Positions 11,201-19,115 of a DNA stretch of 64,000 nucleotides are shown here, piece by piece. The notes beneath the pieces are model-generated. The model saw nothing but the letters and a program-made list of their open reading frames with translations, was not told where the DNA came from and did no database searches. The stretch lies in contig RPFO01000080.1 of assembly GCA_009746045.1 (NCBI GenBank), positions 2,002,815-2,066,814 on the forward strand. The letters are read 5' to 3'. The stretch is from Mesostigma viride (Eukaryota > Streptophyta > Mesostigmatophyceae > Mesostigmatales > Mesostigmataceae). The translations under genes were made by a program, and so were the position numbers. The stretch's first letter is position 1; every line of letters starts with the position of its first letter.

Positions 11201-11756
11201 AGCCCCTGATATGCTGGACGTCTACCTGGATGTCCCCCTTCTCCCTGGCAGGCTCCCTAGCATGGGACCTTGGCTTCTTGGCAGCATTCTCCTTACAAGC
11301 ACATTGCTCAGCTGCAGCCCTGCATGCTTCCCTCAGTGGCTCATCTCCAATCTTCCAACCAAACATCTCAGCCATGGCTGTGTGACCAAAGATATTGTGC
11401 AGCCTGCGTCCAGCATCCGTGTAGCTCAGTTGCCTAGCCAGATTACGCACCTGGGAAGACGCCTGGACGGGCCCTGCGTGTGAGGACGCAACATCCACCT
11501 TCTGCATCTTGGATCCAGAGGACCCAGCAGACCCTCCCAGCAGAGCATCTAGGCTCCCAGAGCCAACCCTGTCTGGGGACCCTCCACCTGTTGACAGTTG
11601 AGGGGATTGTTGTGCTGCAGCATGCATGCAATCTTGTGGAATGAGAACATCAGTACACCCCTGGTGCTGATCAGAGGTGGCACCCTGCCCAGATTTATTT
11701 ACATGTGAAGCTGTGTCCCCACAGGGTGTCTCACTATGTACACGGGACTGCTTCAC
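8220..11756 (-). CDS. pol: copia 1 pol: integrase - retropepsin-like - RT - RNase H
   Basis: About 1178 residues with no internal stop. Integrase: His/Cys region at about 119-154, then Asp about 179 (VDVQHI), Asp about 232 (VQADIQF), Glu about 265 (GAVERSIREVK). A retropepsin-like domain follows at about 505-600, with VDTNSEVSII in place of the usual D-T/S-G and AILGQNFL as the ILG/hydrophobic motif. RT: LIDFKRAFL (about 783) and LHGDD (about 877-880, where copia has YVDD). RNase H starts at FVDSSMDS (about 1043). Ordinary copia elements place protease before integrase. It is in the same frame as gag and follows its UGA stop, so it is probably made by readthrough. The GTG at 11756 is only the first codon of a possible start and is unlikely to be used. 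Confidence 0.88.
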   Translation of the reverse strand: MKQSRVHSETPCGDTASHVNKSGQGATSDQHQGCTDVLIPQDCMHAAAQQSPQLSTGGGSPDRVGSGSLDALLGGSAGSSGSKMQKVDVASSHAGPVQASSQVRNLARQLSYTDAGRRLHNIFGHTAMAEMFGWKIGDEPLREACRAAAEQCACKENAAKKPRSHAREPAREKGDIQVDVQHIRGLYILVAVDRFSRYRLLQILPDMKGNTLLLGLQTLLPGFGVYKTVQADIQFECLLSQQEQLPCKLLVTPRESHGQQGAVERSIREVKTVVLAEPKVPLVASALERAVWTRQVEEQLNLRINYYYDGVAVNPVALQFGMLAQEVVQACLRKADRVFAQLRRKDRGWNVLRPQVGLKVRMWKEPSMQGKRGKWQNGVVTCVEDANRSCLVALESNPRHVYRLSWANVKERKPHAIWPADGPGPQCWLEGQVKDQVVDVPVTDVGGGYPSDDDEVQEATASPVVEPTGAGPAPGSKRPLMADIVRSLMFNKHKDPKVSKLTEWGSCWAATLEVDTNSEVSIIRVEDAQGLKVNKAGCRAVSDFTGTVTMKILGEVTVPILGVPTAFCVVEGYQGPAILGQNFLCMPGVTLSADELALEGHGSLPLQRYHYSKGLAVAVKAVKGQQSVGPEGKEPIAEDLLIIPTTLDPRDLGVHKYQIAGHSPISWHQLVELMQSPKMAKAWILGFVSSGHDWIVSNCAEPVDELPREHQLLRLLFVLKLKEIDGVQVPHVRPVVTEYHGTGELTDEELYTPGMLHDTWRIVLCIYLSFLVKGIAYSSVLIDFKRAFLKGDVEQAKETWRDIPPFFVTVPKVWRAEIKSKYLRILKGLEGLRSSPIIWRKSLEKFLKTHCGFTVSPVDPCLFQSTHEGLPVFASLHGDDLHLLGPPEWVDSVLSKIQKRFELGKVQHMKQDEPMVFCGMQATLIKRAGTWFIKMEGGNNYPQQIIDALQQPITQARCATIRGMLAWLASICAPDLLVLSRLTDAQLVEVGAEQVVESVRSSPPLILAAVDLYKPLNMVLFVDSSMDSRKVTDVRGRAAALITLQQEHTSLVSWYSRLQNRVTPSSDIAECRAICEGLHTALYLRELFYQLCQVASCSLQLHTLVKTDSMGMVQFVHRQLARSRDLDYLLLKEMSYLAHLEHVPGVDNPADALTKLESKAELQYPVLKGLMYPFSGGT

Positions 11757-11765
11757 TAGTCACTT
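11757..11765 (-). promoter_or_regulatory. gag-pol readthrough stop, UGA-CUA
   Basis: In element sense the codons read AAG TGA CTA GTG, and gag and pol share the frame across this single stop. UGA followed by CUA is the best-known leaky stop context in eukaryotic and viral mRNAs. Copia 2 has the same arrangement (AAG TGA CGT). Confidence 0.6.
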
Positions 11766-12616
11766 CTGATCAGACTGCCCCTTCTTCTTGTTTGGGCAAT
11801 CCCTCTTCCAGTGACCTTCCTTGCCACAAGCAAAACACTTGCTCTTGCCAGACCCTCCCCCTGGGGCCTTGCTGTCCTGCTTGTTCTGGTTGCCTGAGGC
11901 CTGATTGTTATTCTGCCCCTGGCCACCACCCTTACCCTGCTGATGGCTGTTACGGTTGCCAGACTGGTTCCCCTGATTCTGGTTCCCCTGCTGACCTCCT
12001 CCACCACCCTGGTTCTGCTCCTTCTGGGCCTGCTTCCTTCTCCTGCTACCATACCGTGTCCCAGATGGGGTACGGTTCTTGCCCTGGCTAGCCTGAGACG
12101 CTGACCCTCCCTGAGAACTGATACCCTTGCAGGTAGGGACCCGGGTCCTGAAGTTTAGTATCACACGCTTCAGAGCCCCCCAGGTGCCATCAGTGAGATC
12201 ACAGAGCTGCCTAGCAGTAGCCCTACCTTCCTCTGACAAGCCCATCTTATCAAAGAAGTGGTCTGCTGCTGCCCTGACTGTCACACTGAAGCCCTGCTTC
12301 TTGCCTGCCTCCACGATCAACTCAAACCTGGCCAGCTCAGCAGCCACCTCACCCTTGATCTCAAACTCATCAAATTCTCTCTTCTTTTCCATGGTGAGAT
12401 TGTGAACCCTGTCAGAAAACTCCTCCTTGATGTCATCTAGGAACTGCAGCCAAGTGTGCCCCTCTTTCAGAGCATGCCTAGCCATGTCATTGACCCTTTC
12501 AGACGACCCCTTGTTTGCGGTGGAAGAGTGAAACACCCTGACAATATCCACACCTGCTGCGACAGAGCCCACGACTAGCTTCATGTCATCAAGCCATTTA
12601 TCCAGGTTGTCTTGCT
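11760..12616 (-). CDS. gag: copia 1 gag, C-terminal part with zinc knuckle
   Basis: Reads from LKQDNLDKWLDDMKL through a helical capsid-like region (AGVDIVRVFHSS, DDIKEEFSDRVHNL), a Gln/Gly/Asn-rich linker and a CCHC knuckle, CFACGKEGHWKRDC, near the end, followed by a basic tail. This is the retrotransposon gag/nucleocapsid that packages the RNA. Its first ATG is at 12584, but the homologous-looking protein clearly continues upstream into the 12617-13084 frame. A one-base shift at the CCCTCCCTGA stretch (about 12620) would join them, either programmed or a mutation. It ends in the UGA discussed separately. Confidence 0.8.
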
Positions 12617-13084
12617 TCAGGGAGGGTTGAGCGCTTTCTGCCCATTCATGACTGTCACAGCATCAGAAAATGGACGGGTGCCAGGCAACACACTCCCCAC
12701 ACGCACTGGTGGTGCCTGGGGAGGGTCAATCCTAGCCTCCAAACGCTCGGGCAACATACCAGACACCCTATCGTGAACAGCAGCTTGCTTTGCAGCACGC
12801 ACACCTGGGGTGACGATGGCGTCCTCCTCACCAGGCGTTGTGAGCACCACTGCCTCCGTAGGTCGCCTGGCACGCTTGACTTTCTCCGCCTCAGCTTGCC
12901 CATCACGCCACCGCTTGTGTGTTCTCCCGGCTCTGGGGTCCATCTCTGGGATAGGTTGCCCAGCTGGCGCCTCCACGCCCCTCTCCTCCATCGCCTCCCC
13001 TTCCTCTCTGGCGATGTCCTCCTCTGCCGTTCGCTCCCGTTGCTCCTCGAATGTCGCCGCACCCCGGCTTGCCCTCCTAGGCAT
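12617..13084 (-). CDS. copia 1 gag, N-terminal part
   Basis: 155 residues from ATG at 13084 (MPRRASRGAATFEEQ). The first 60 residues are highly charged (AEEDIAREEGEAMEE), followed by a basic stretch KVKRARRPTEA and a Pro-rich end (RIDPPQAPPVRVGSVLPG). Its last residues overlap in frame-shifted register the beginning of the gag C-terminal reading. By position it is the N-terminus of gag. I recognise no named domain. Confidence 0.55.
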   Translation of the reverse strand: MPRRASRGAATFEEQRERTAEEDIAREEGEAMEERGVEAPAGQPIPEMDPRAGRTHKRWRDGQAEAEKVKRARRPTEAVVLTTPGEEDAIVTPGVRAAKQAAVHDRVSGMLPERLEARIDPPQAPPVRVGSVLPGTRPFSDAVTVMNGQKALNPP

Positions 13085-13152
13085 TATATACAATGGCTGC
13101 GACCAACTTTGCAACAAGAAAACAGCAAACTCTCCACCTATCCTCCACCCCC

Positions 13153-14118
13153 TCAAGCCTCGTTTTCAGACGAAGCTTCTCCTGCAACCGGTGCAGGTGC
13201 TGGCTCGTGGAACGGTCCCTCCACCGGATTCAATGGCTGCCCCTGGTCGTCGTGAGTAGGCACAGGCCTAATAACCACCGGAAGCCTCAAACCATACGCG
13301 TAATCACGTATCCAGCGAGAACGCCCCCACCTCAGCAAATGAGCCTCACCTAAACCAACGTTGTCGTCAATGTGGTAGCGATTAAGCTCGTCCCGCTGCG
13401 CCTGCTCACGGCCCTCCTGAGAGCCGTCGCCCTCGTGACGCCTCTGGGCCGGCTGTACTACCGCCCCTGCTGGCTGATCTACGAAGTCGTAGAAGGCGTC
13501 GTCGGCTGAGACCTCTCGACCGCCAACCACGTCGACAGTCAAACTTAGCTGGTTTAACTCTCGGCGAGAATGTGGAGTATCCCGACTAGTGTAGATGGAG
13601 AAGGGATTAAGAGTAATGAAGACACGATCAGCAGCGCCTCTGGTCAACTCTAAGACAGAGTGCGCCAGATTCTGGCACTCTGCCACCAACGCCTGCGTAC
13701 TGCCACGAACGATGGCCTCCCGCCTGTCCCGGGCGACCTGCACCACGTTTGGCACGCCGGTGTAGTCGTCCCCAAGGCGGAGATTGGCGACAAGGTCGTT
13801 TATCTCTCGGGCACCCCCGAGGCTTATGGCAATTATCTGCAAAAGCAGAGTGACCACCTGCTCAAACGCGAATGCGTTTGTGTGGCCAGCCCGCCAAGAC
13901 GCTGGCAGCCTTCTGATGATTTCCGCGAGGTCCTCGCGAAATCTCAGCAGCTGCTCGGCTGCTCCTCGGACGTACTCGCCCGGCGCCGACACCGCTCGAA
14001 TATTTCGGCGCACTTCCTCCGAGTCCTCGTGCCCTCCTGCGGGTACTGGACTGGACGCCGCTACCGTTGCTGCACGCGCAAAGGTGTTTGTCCTAGCTTC
14101 AGAGTCCGAATTCGACAT
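13153..14118 (-). CDS. copia 1 ORF0: unknown 321-residue protein before gag
   Basis: Starts with ATG (MSNSDSEART) only 25 nt after the 5' LTR and is intact. The protein has an acidic N-terminus, a long helical middle (residues about 45-190, including LRFREDLAEIIRRLP and EQVVTLLLQIIAISLGG), and a Gln/Arg-rich segment followed by LLRWGRSRWIRDYAYG. No zinc finger or enzyme motif is seen. Copia elements normally begin with gag, so an extra first ORF is unusual. It could be an additional capsid-type domain or an accessory protein; the function is unknown. Confidence 0.6.
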   Translation of the reverse strand: MSNSDSEARTNTFARAATVAASSPVPAGGHEDSEEVRRNIRAVSAPGEYVRGAAEQLLRFREDLAEIIRRLPASWRAGHTNAFAFEQVVTLLLQIIAISLGGAREINDLVANLRLGDDYTGVPNVVQVARDRREAIVRGSTQALVAECQNLAHSVLELTRGAADRVFITLNPFSIYTSRDTPHSRRELNQLSLTVDVVGGREVSADDAFYDFVDQPAGAVVQPAQRRHEGDGSQEGREQAQRDELNRYHIDDNVGLGEAHLLRWGRSRWIRDYAYGLRLPVVIRPVPTHDDQGQPLNPVEGPFHEPAPAPVAGEASSENEA

Positions 14119-14142
14119 ATCCGTCGACCAGACTGTAATACG
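14116..14142 (-). promoter_or_regulatory. copia 1 primer-binding site region
   Basis: The first bases after the 5' LTR in element sense are CGTATTACAGTCTGGTCGAC. They do not start with TGG, so they cannot pair with the CCA end of a tRNA. They are complementary to the element's own RNA at 7568-7578 (plus CTGGTC), and they resemble the same position of copia 2 (TGTATTCACAG). Confidence 0.55.
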
Positions 14143-14786
14143 ATTTAGATGAACGCGGATCAGTGAGTTTCTGGTCTTCCCAAGATGTGATGAATGGAGC
14201 CATGGTTTCAACCAGCGGCTTTTAACCTTTACCACAGTTGCCTCACTACCCTGTGGTCACTAGCCTGAGGCGGCAGCACCCACGGACGGTGTTGGGAAAA
14301 GACGCTTGGCCACTGCTGTGTCCGAGCCTTTCTAGGTCTCACCATTGCTGCCAGGCCTTGCACGCCTTGGCAGGTCCGCCACTGTCAATTTCCTTGGTTG
14401 CATCAATCCAGGACGTCTGTCCTTCCATGAATGACAGTAACGCTCTGGATTTATCCGTCATGACAAGTACCCGTCCATCCCAGGCCTGCAGGACTGCCAG
14501 TCCTGAAGTCCTGTGACATTCTTGGTACCATCAACCAATATTGACCACAGTACCTCCTAGTGACAGTCGGTCCTGTGACACGTAACGTGTGATGGTTCAC
14601 CCAACACTGCCACGTGCCCTGTCCCTCACGTGTCCTTAGTCCTGGTACTGCTGTAGCGTCCGGCGGCATTACTTCGGGACTTGATAACTCTCAAGTTCCT
14701 TGTCCAAATGAGGCGTTTAGCACGGCGTTGGAAAGGCCACTTCAAGTATGACATGCTTAGCATATTGCATCACCAATATGCTAACT
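14143..14786 (-). repeat. copia 1, 5' LTR
   Basis: 644 bp, a direct repeat of 6613-7256 with two differences seen (a G/A at about 14298 and a T/C at about 14752). In element sense it begins AGTTAGCATATTGG and ends CATCTAAAT. Confidence 0.9.
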
Positions 14787-17422
14787 GTCGATGCGGATCT
14801 CGCGGGGGTGTAGCATGGAGGAGTTCGCGCGGGTTTGCACGGTGTGTGTGGAGAGGGGGATTTTGGGTGGATTTTTTGAGGAGGAGCCGCCTATGGTGAA
14901 CGGTACTTTTGGGGTCGGAAAGCCCGACGGCCGTATACGGCTGATTGTGGACAACCGGCGTGGCAACATGCCACTACCAGATCCTATGCCCGCTTTTTTA
15001 CCACACCTTGGCGTGATTTGCGATTTGCCCACGCGCGCTGGGGAGGATGTTTTTGGGGGCGTATCAGATTTGGATTCGTACTACAACAGACTCCGCCTGC
15101 CAGTTTGGATGCGGCGGTACTGTGCGTGGATGCCGGTGTGGTCGGATCTGGTGGGCCTGAGTGGGGCTCGACGGAAGGTGTGGCCGTGGATGTTGTGCTG
15201 GCCAATGGGCAACAAGCTGGCCGTCGCCGTAGCCCAGTGTGTGCATCAGTCTGTGTTGTACCGCTGTGGCCCCAAGCCGCCGTTGGAGGCTAGTCGTGGG
15301 CTGAGCATCAACATGTCCGCGCTGATCCTGGTGGCGGAGGCCAACGAGGCGGGGGAGACCGTCCGGCTGACGCTGGAGGAGGACCCTGCTGCGCCCTTGG
15401 CGCCCTCGCCGTGCTTCGAATCTCGGCAGGATCTGGAAGGTATGCATGCTGTGACGATCGATGACCTCCATTTCACCCACTGTGCGTCGGTGGATGGGGT
15501 GAATCAGCAGCTAGATCGTGTTCAGGCTGCCTACGCCGCTGTTGGGCTGGTGCAGAAGTCTGACAAGGTGGTACGGGCGACAGCAGAGCAGACTGGTGTG
15601 CAGGCGGTGGGTGTCATTCACCAAAGAGATGGTGACGTGGTGCCTGTTCCTGAGCGTGTGGTGGCAGTTATCGCTGCTACTCATAGAATCTTAGATCGCG
15701 GGTTTACATACTACCGCGAACTTAGTTCTGTGCTTGGGAAGTGGGTGTGGAATTGCATCTGCTGTGCCGCCCCATGCTTTCGGTGTGGTCTGAGACGTAC
15801 CGGCTGCTAGCAGCCATGAATGCCTCCCTGCCTGGGCGCCGCTGGCGCCTCCCTGCGGGGGCCCGCCAGGAGCTTCAGGCGGCGATCGACCTGGCCCCCT
15901 TTTTGAGGGCGGCCAGGGCCCGGCCCCTTTCTGACCGGGTCGTCGCAAGTGATGCGAGCGGCTCCGGCGGTGGGGTGGTCTACAGGGACCTGCCTGGGGC
16001 CGATTGTGCCCGGCTGGCGACCCGGCGCGAAGCGCGGGGGTGGCGGACGACAGCTTTAACGTCTGGGGAGGACTGGGACCTGGAGCGCATGGAGGAGGGG
16101 GACTACAGCCTGCTGGATAGTGGCCACTGGCGTACGGCACTGTCCTACCGGTGGCGGGGGCAGCCTAACCACATCAACGTCAAGGAGGCGATTGCTGCGA
16201 CACAGGGGGTCGAGTGGTCGTGCCGGACCAAGGCGTGTCGAGGTAAGCGAGTCGTCCGGCTCGTAGACTCCAGTGCTGTGGTGGGGGCGTTTGTCAGAGG
16301 GCGGTCGTCTTCCTACCGCCTCAACCAGCTGGTTCGGCGCTACTGCGCTCTGTCACTGGCTGGCGACACGCAGAGCCACTGGGTCTGGGTGGCTACCGAC
16401 CACAACCCAGCTGACAAGGCCAGTCGGCGTGGCGCTTGGATTCCTGACTTGACCCGGTGTGGTGACGTGCATCCCAACCCTGGGCCTGAGGGGGCGCGAC
16501 GCCCTCGGGACTTGGCACTTTTGGAAGGCACAGTCAACCCTGTGTCTACCTTGCCAGCGTACCGGCGTGCGGCGGCTGTCTACGTGGCGTGGGCGCCACC
16601 TGGCCCTGTCGACCCAGCTGACGCGGAAGCCATTTTCTGTGAGTGGATTTCTGCTGTCTACCATGCCAGGGGCGGGCGGGGGCGTACCTTATGCCAGCAT
16701 GCCAAGGCCTGTCTCCACCTGTACTACCCCGACATTGTTCGGAATTGGGTACTGGCGGACCGCCTGCTAGCAGGTTGGCAGCGGCTTGTTCCGGCTGTCA
16801 GCCCTCCGCCTATGCCCTGGCGCCTTTGCTATTTCACTGCCCTGTTGCTAGTTTCACGTCGACAGGTGCACTTGAGTGCGTTGATTATTATTGCTTTCCA
16901 GCAGTATTTACGCATTAGCGAGGCGCTAGGGCTGCGGGTTCGGGATGTGGCTCATCCCGGCCACCCCCTTCTCGAGCCAGGGCCCATGGTCGGTGCCCTT
17001 GTGCTGCGCAACCCCAAAACTGCGCAGGGGGCGGCCCAGCACGTCCTCGTCCGGGATCCACTTTCTTTGTGGCTCCTGCGACGTCTGACGGCTGGCCAGC
17101 CCCCGGAGGCACTCCTCTTTCGGGGCTTAACGTACAGCCAGGCTAGGCAGCAGTGGGAGGCTGTGCAGGCCCGCATGGGCATCCCAGGGATGTTTTCTTT
17201 TCACAGCCTCCGGCATGGGGGGCGACGCACGACGCCATCGCTGGCGAGTCGCCGGAGGCCATCCAGCTGCGCGGCCGGTGGGCTTCGGCCCTCTCGGTCA
17301 CGCGCTACATTGGCCTCCACCGCAGCCTCCTGGGGCGCGACATCCCACCCGCCCTCTGGGCTCAGGCCCTGGGTTTTGACCCAGCGGCGTTCCGGCGCCA
17401 CTTCGGTGGCGTCGTGTTTTGA
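14787..17422 (+). pseudogene. tyrosine-recombinase element pol: RT, RNase H, 2A-like site, tyrosine recombinase
   Basis: RT: GKPDGRIRLIVDNRRGN (fingers), SDLDSYYNRLRLP (motif A), TIDDLHF (motif C). A missing G near 15750 shifts the frame inside WVW/ELHLL. RNase H: SDASGSGGG, INVKEAIAA, VDSSAVV, TDHNPADKASR. A 2A-like GDVHPNPGP follows at 16461-16487. The recombinase has RISEALGLRVRDV (first Arg) and FHSLRHGG (His-x-x-Arg). A second missing G in a G-run at about 17216-17222 throws the last 65 residues, including GRWAS and the nucleophile in VTRYIG, into another frame. The enzyme would cut and rejoin a circular cDNA. Both lesions are single bases in G-rich runs. Confidence 0.85.
16461..16487 (+). 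other. 2A-like ribosome-skipping motif
   Basis: Codes for GDVHPNPGP, matching the DxExNPGP-type core apart from His at the Glu position, a variant seen in retroelement 2A-like sequences. It lies exactly between RNase H and the tyrosine recombinase, so skipping between the last Gly and Pro would release the recombinase as a separate protein. Confidence 0.6.
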
Positions 17423-17616
17423 CGTCCTCCTGTTTTTATCTCTCGTTTAGCTATCAACTGACCTCACCCTTGTGTGGGAGGTCAGGGGGGAAATGGTTTA
17501 ACTAACCCGAGGGTGAACCTGGGTTGGGACAAAGTACCCCCATAGCTAGGTAGTTTTAAGTTTTCTTTTTTGCATGTCCTACGTATTTTTCGGCTGTTAG
17601 CCATGTAAGGAGATGT
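17423..17616 (+). other. 3' non-coding stretch of the tyrosine-recombinase element
   Basis: Between the recombinase stop and repeat B1. I see no ORF. A short inverted pair, ACCTCACCC...GGGAGGTCAGG, surrounds 17461-17490 and may act as a terminator hairpin. Confidence 0.4.
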
Positions 17617-17813
17617 GGGTAGAGCAGGGGCACAGCTGCTGTGGGCTGGCCCTGCACATTCACATAGTGTGCTCACCCTAGCATACAGATGGCCGTGTTG
17701 CCATCTGGTAGACATGTCTGTGTTATTCCACCGTATAGAGCTAGCACACATATTGTAATAAATTTGATGTTTTGTGGTGATGCATGCAAAGCAAGGCAAG
17801 GCCAGAAATGGAT
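17617..17813 (+). repeat. split direct repeat B1
   Basis: 197 bp, repeated as B2 at 18045-18241, and directly abutting A2. The B1-A2 junction (AATGGAT then TTGGTGAGC) is what a head-to-tail circle of the element would contain. Confidence 0.85.
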
Positions 17814-18020
17814 TTGGTGAGCTATGCTCATTTTATCTATGACTAACCTGCTGAGCGGAGAATGCAACGCCGTATAGCACCAAAGGAAAAAATAATTTTA
17901 GAAAAAATATTTTTTGTGCTGGCACCCGTACCCCAGCCACCCAGGTAGGGGTTGGCTGGAGAGGTGGTTGCTATAAAGGGTGGGCTTCCATTCTAGGGAA
18001 GCAGGTTGTTTCTTTTGCCT
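17814..18020 (+). repeat. split direct repeat A2
   Basis: 207 bp copy of A1 (4736-4942). It is followed by a 24-bp CCCACC-rich spacer before B2. Confidence 0.85.
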
Positions 18021-18044
18021 CCCACCCACCCACCCTGGCAAAAG

Positions 18045-18241
18045 GGGTAGAGCAGGGGCACAGCTGCTGTGGGCTGGCCCTGCACATTCACATAGTGTGC
18101 TCACCCTAGCATACAGATGGCCGTGTTGCCATCTGGTAGACATGTCTGTGTTATTCCACCGTATAGAGCTAGCACACATATTGTAATAAATTTGATGTTT
18201 TGTGGTGATGCATGCAAAGCAAGGCAAGGCCAGAAATGGAT
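18045..18241 (+). repeat. split direct repeat B2 (right end of the element)
   Basis: 197 bp copy of B1. Its end at GGAT/GTGGTTTTC is the right boundary with the interrupted MITE. Confidence 0.85.
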
Positions 18242-18318
18242 GTGGTTTTCGCCGGATAAATAGTGACGGACCTAATTGCCCAAGTGGCAAAAAGGTTCCG
18301 TCACTATTTATAATAACT
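18242..18318. mobile_element. right part of the interrupted palindromic MITE
   Basis: Completes the copy started at 4597: GTGGTTTTCGCCGG to CTATTTATAATAACT. It is followed by TAGGT (18319-18323), the second copy of the cluster's target site. Confidence 0.8.
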
Positions 18319-18323
18319 TAGGT

Positions 18324-19115
18324 GGGTTTTTGTATGTGCAGATAGCAGACTCTCCCCCTCAATGGCGCCTGTATGTCCCTCCCATCTGTCGCTCCTCCTT
18401 GCTCTTTGAGTTGCATGACTTAGCTGCTCATCAGGGTGGTAAACGGGTACGGGACCTAGTAGCCCGCTCTTACTACTGGCCTTCCCTTTTAAAAGATGTA
18501 GATGAGTATGTTAGGACCTGTCAATCTTGCCAGGAGATGAAACCCAACAATGTAGGACAGATAGCAGAACCTAGGACCCTACCTGATCCCATCATGCCGT
18601 GGGACTCCATTATGATGGACTTTGTAGGACCTTTTAGGAAGAATGATAGAGGTAACGCCCAGATCCTTGTTTTTGTAGATCGTTTTACTCGTATGTGTCA
18701 TCTCGTGCCGTGTCCCCTAGAACTCACCGCACGCGATTGCGCACGCCTATACCTTAATAACGTCTATAGATATCATGGTTTGAGTAGGCAGTTTATTAGT
18801 GATAAAGATAAGCTATTTACCTCTGACTTTTGGCAGCAGTTTTTCGCTGCTATCGGTACCAAGGTTACGTTCGGTACTGCCTACCACTCCTCCTCCTCTC
18901 ATTTAGTAGAGCGTCTTAATAGGGTAGTGGAAGAAGCGCTGAGGCACTAGCGGCTCAGGGAGTGATTGGGAGGATTATCTATGCTTGGTAGAGTTCTCCC
19001 TTAACAATTGCCCTCAGGCTGCGCATGGCTATACGCCTTTCTTCCTAGATACAGGTAGACAGCCTCTTACCCCTACCTCTCTCTTAGCTAGTCCCTTACG
19101 GGACAGGGACGATGT
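18324..19115 (+). pseudogene. gypsy A1 integrase
   Basis: HHCC zinc domain (LLFELHD, HQGGKRVRDL, CQSCQEMKP) then the catalytic core: DFVGPFRKND (Asp), FISDKDKLF (Asp), HSSSSHLVERLNRVVEEA (Glu). It inserts retroelement cDNA into the genome. The reading is intact to a stop at 18948 and then continues only in shifted frames (HGYTPFFLDTGRQPLTP) until 19115, where the LTR element F has inserted in GATGT. It resumes at 23415. Confidence 0.85.

Larger units (their letters stand above)
6613..14786 (-). mobile_element. copia-like LTR retrotransposon 1
   Basis: 8174 bp, flanked by a 5-bp target duplication GTCGA (6608-6612, 14787-14791), with 644-bp LTRs that differ at only two positions I can see, hence a recent insertion. 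In element sense (minus) the order is LTR, an unknown ORF, gag in two overlapping frames, pol with integrase - protease-like - RT - RNase H, a 1-kb 3' untranslated stretch, LTR. LTR ends read AGTTAG...CTAAAT rather than TG...CA. It is larger than ordinary copia elements because of the extra ORF and the long 3' region. Confidence 0.92.
4736..18241 (+). mobile_element. tyrosine-recombinase (DIRS-order, PAT/TOC1/kangaroo-like) retrotransposon
   Basis: The element encodes a gag-like ORF1, reverse transcriptase, RNase H and a tyrosine recombinase instead of a DDE integrase. Its ends are split direct repeats in the order A1 ... B1-A2-B2: A1 4736-4942, B1 17617-17813, A2 17814-18020, B2 18045-18241. 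It sits in a MITE copy that rejoins perfectly without it (GCCGGCGA then GTGGTTTTCGCC), with no target duplication, as expected for integration by a tyrosine recombinase. An 8.2 kb copia-like element interrupts its RT. Two single-base deletions in pol suggest it is inactive, unless they are homopolymer sequencing errors. Confidence 0.88.

Noticed and set aside
11757-11765. UGA reassigned to an amino acid in this genome
   Set aside because: UGA, UAA and UAG all appear at sensible ends of other ORFs in the window; only the gag-pol junctions suggest decoding, so local readthrough is simpler.
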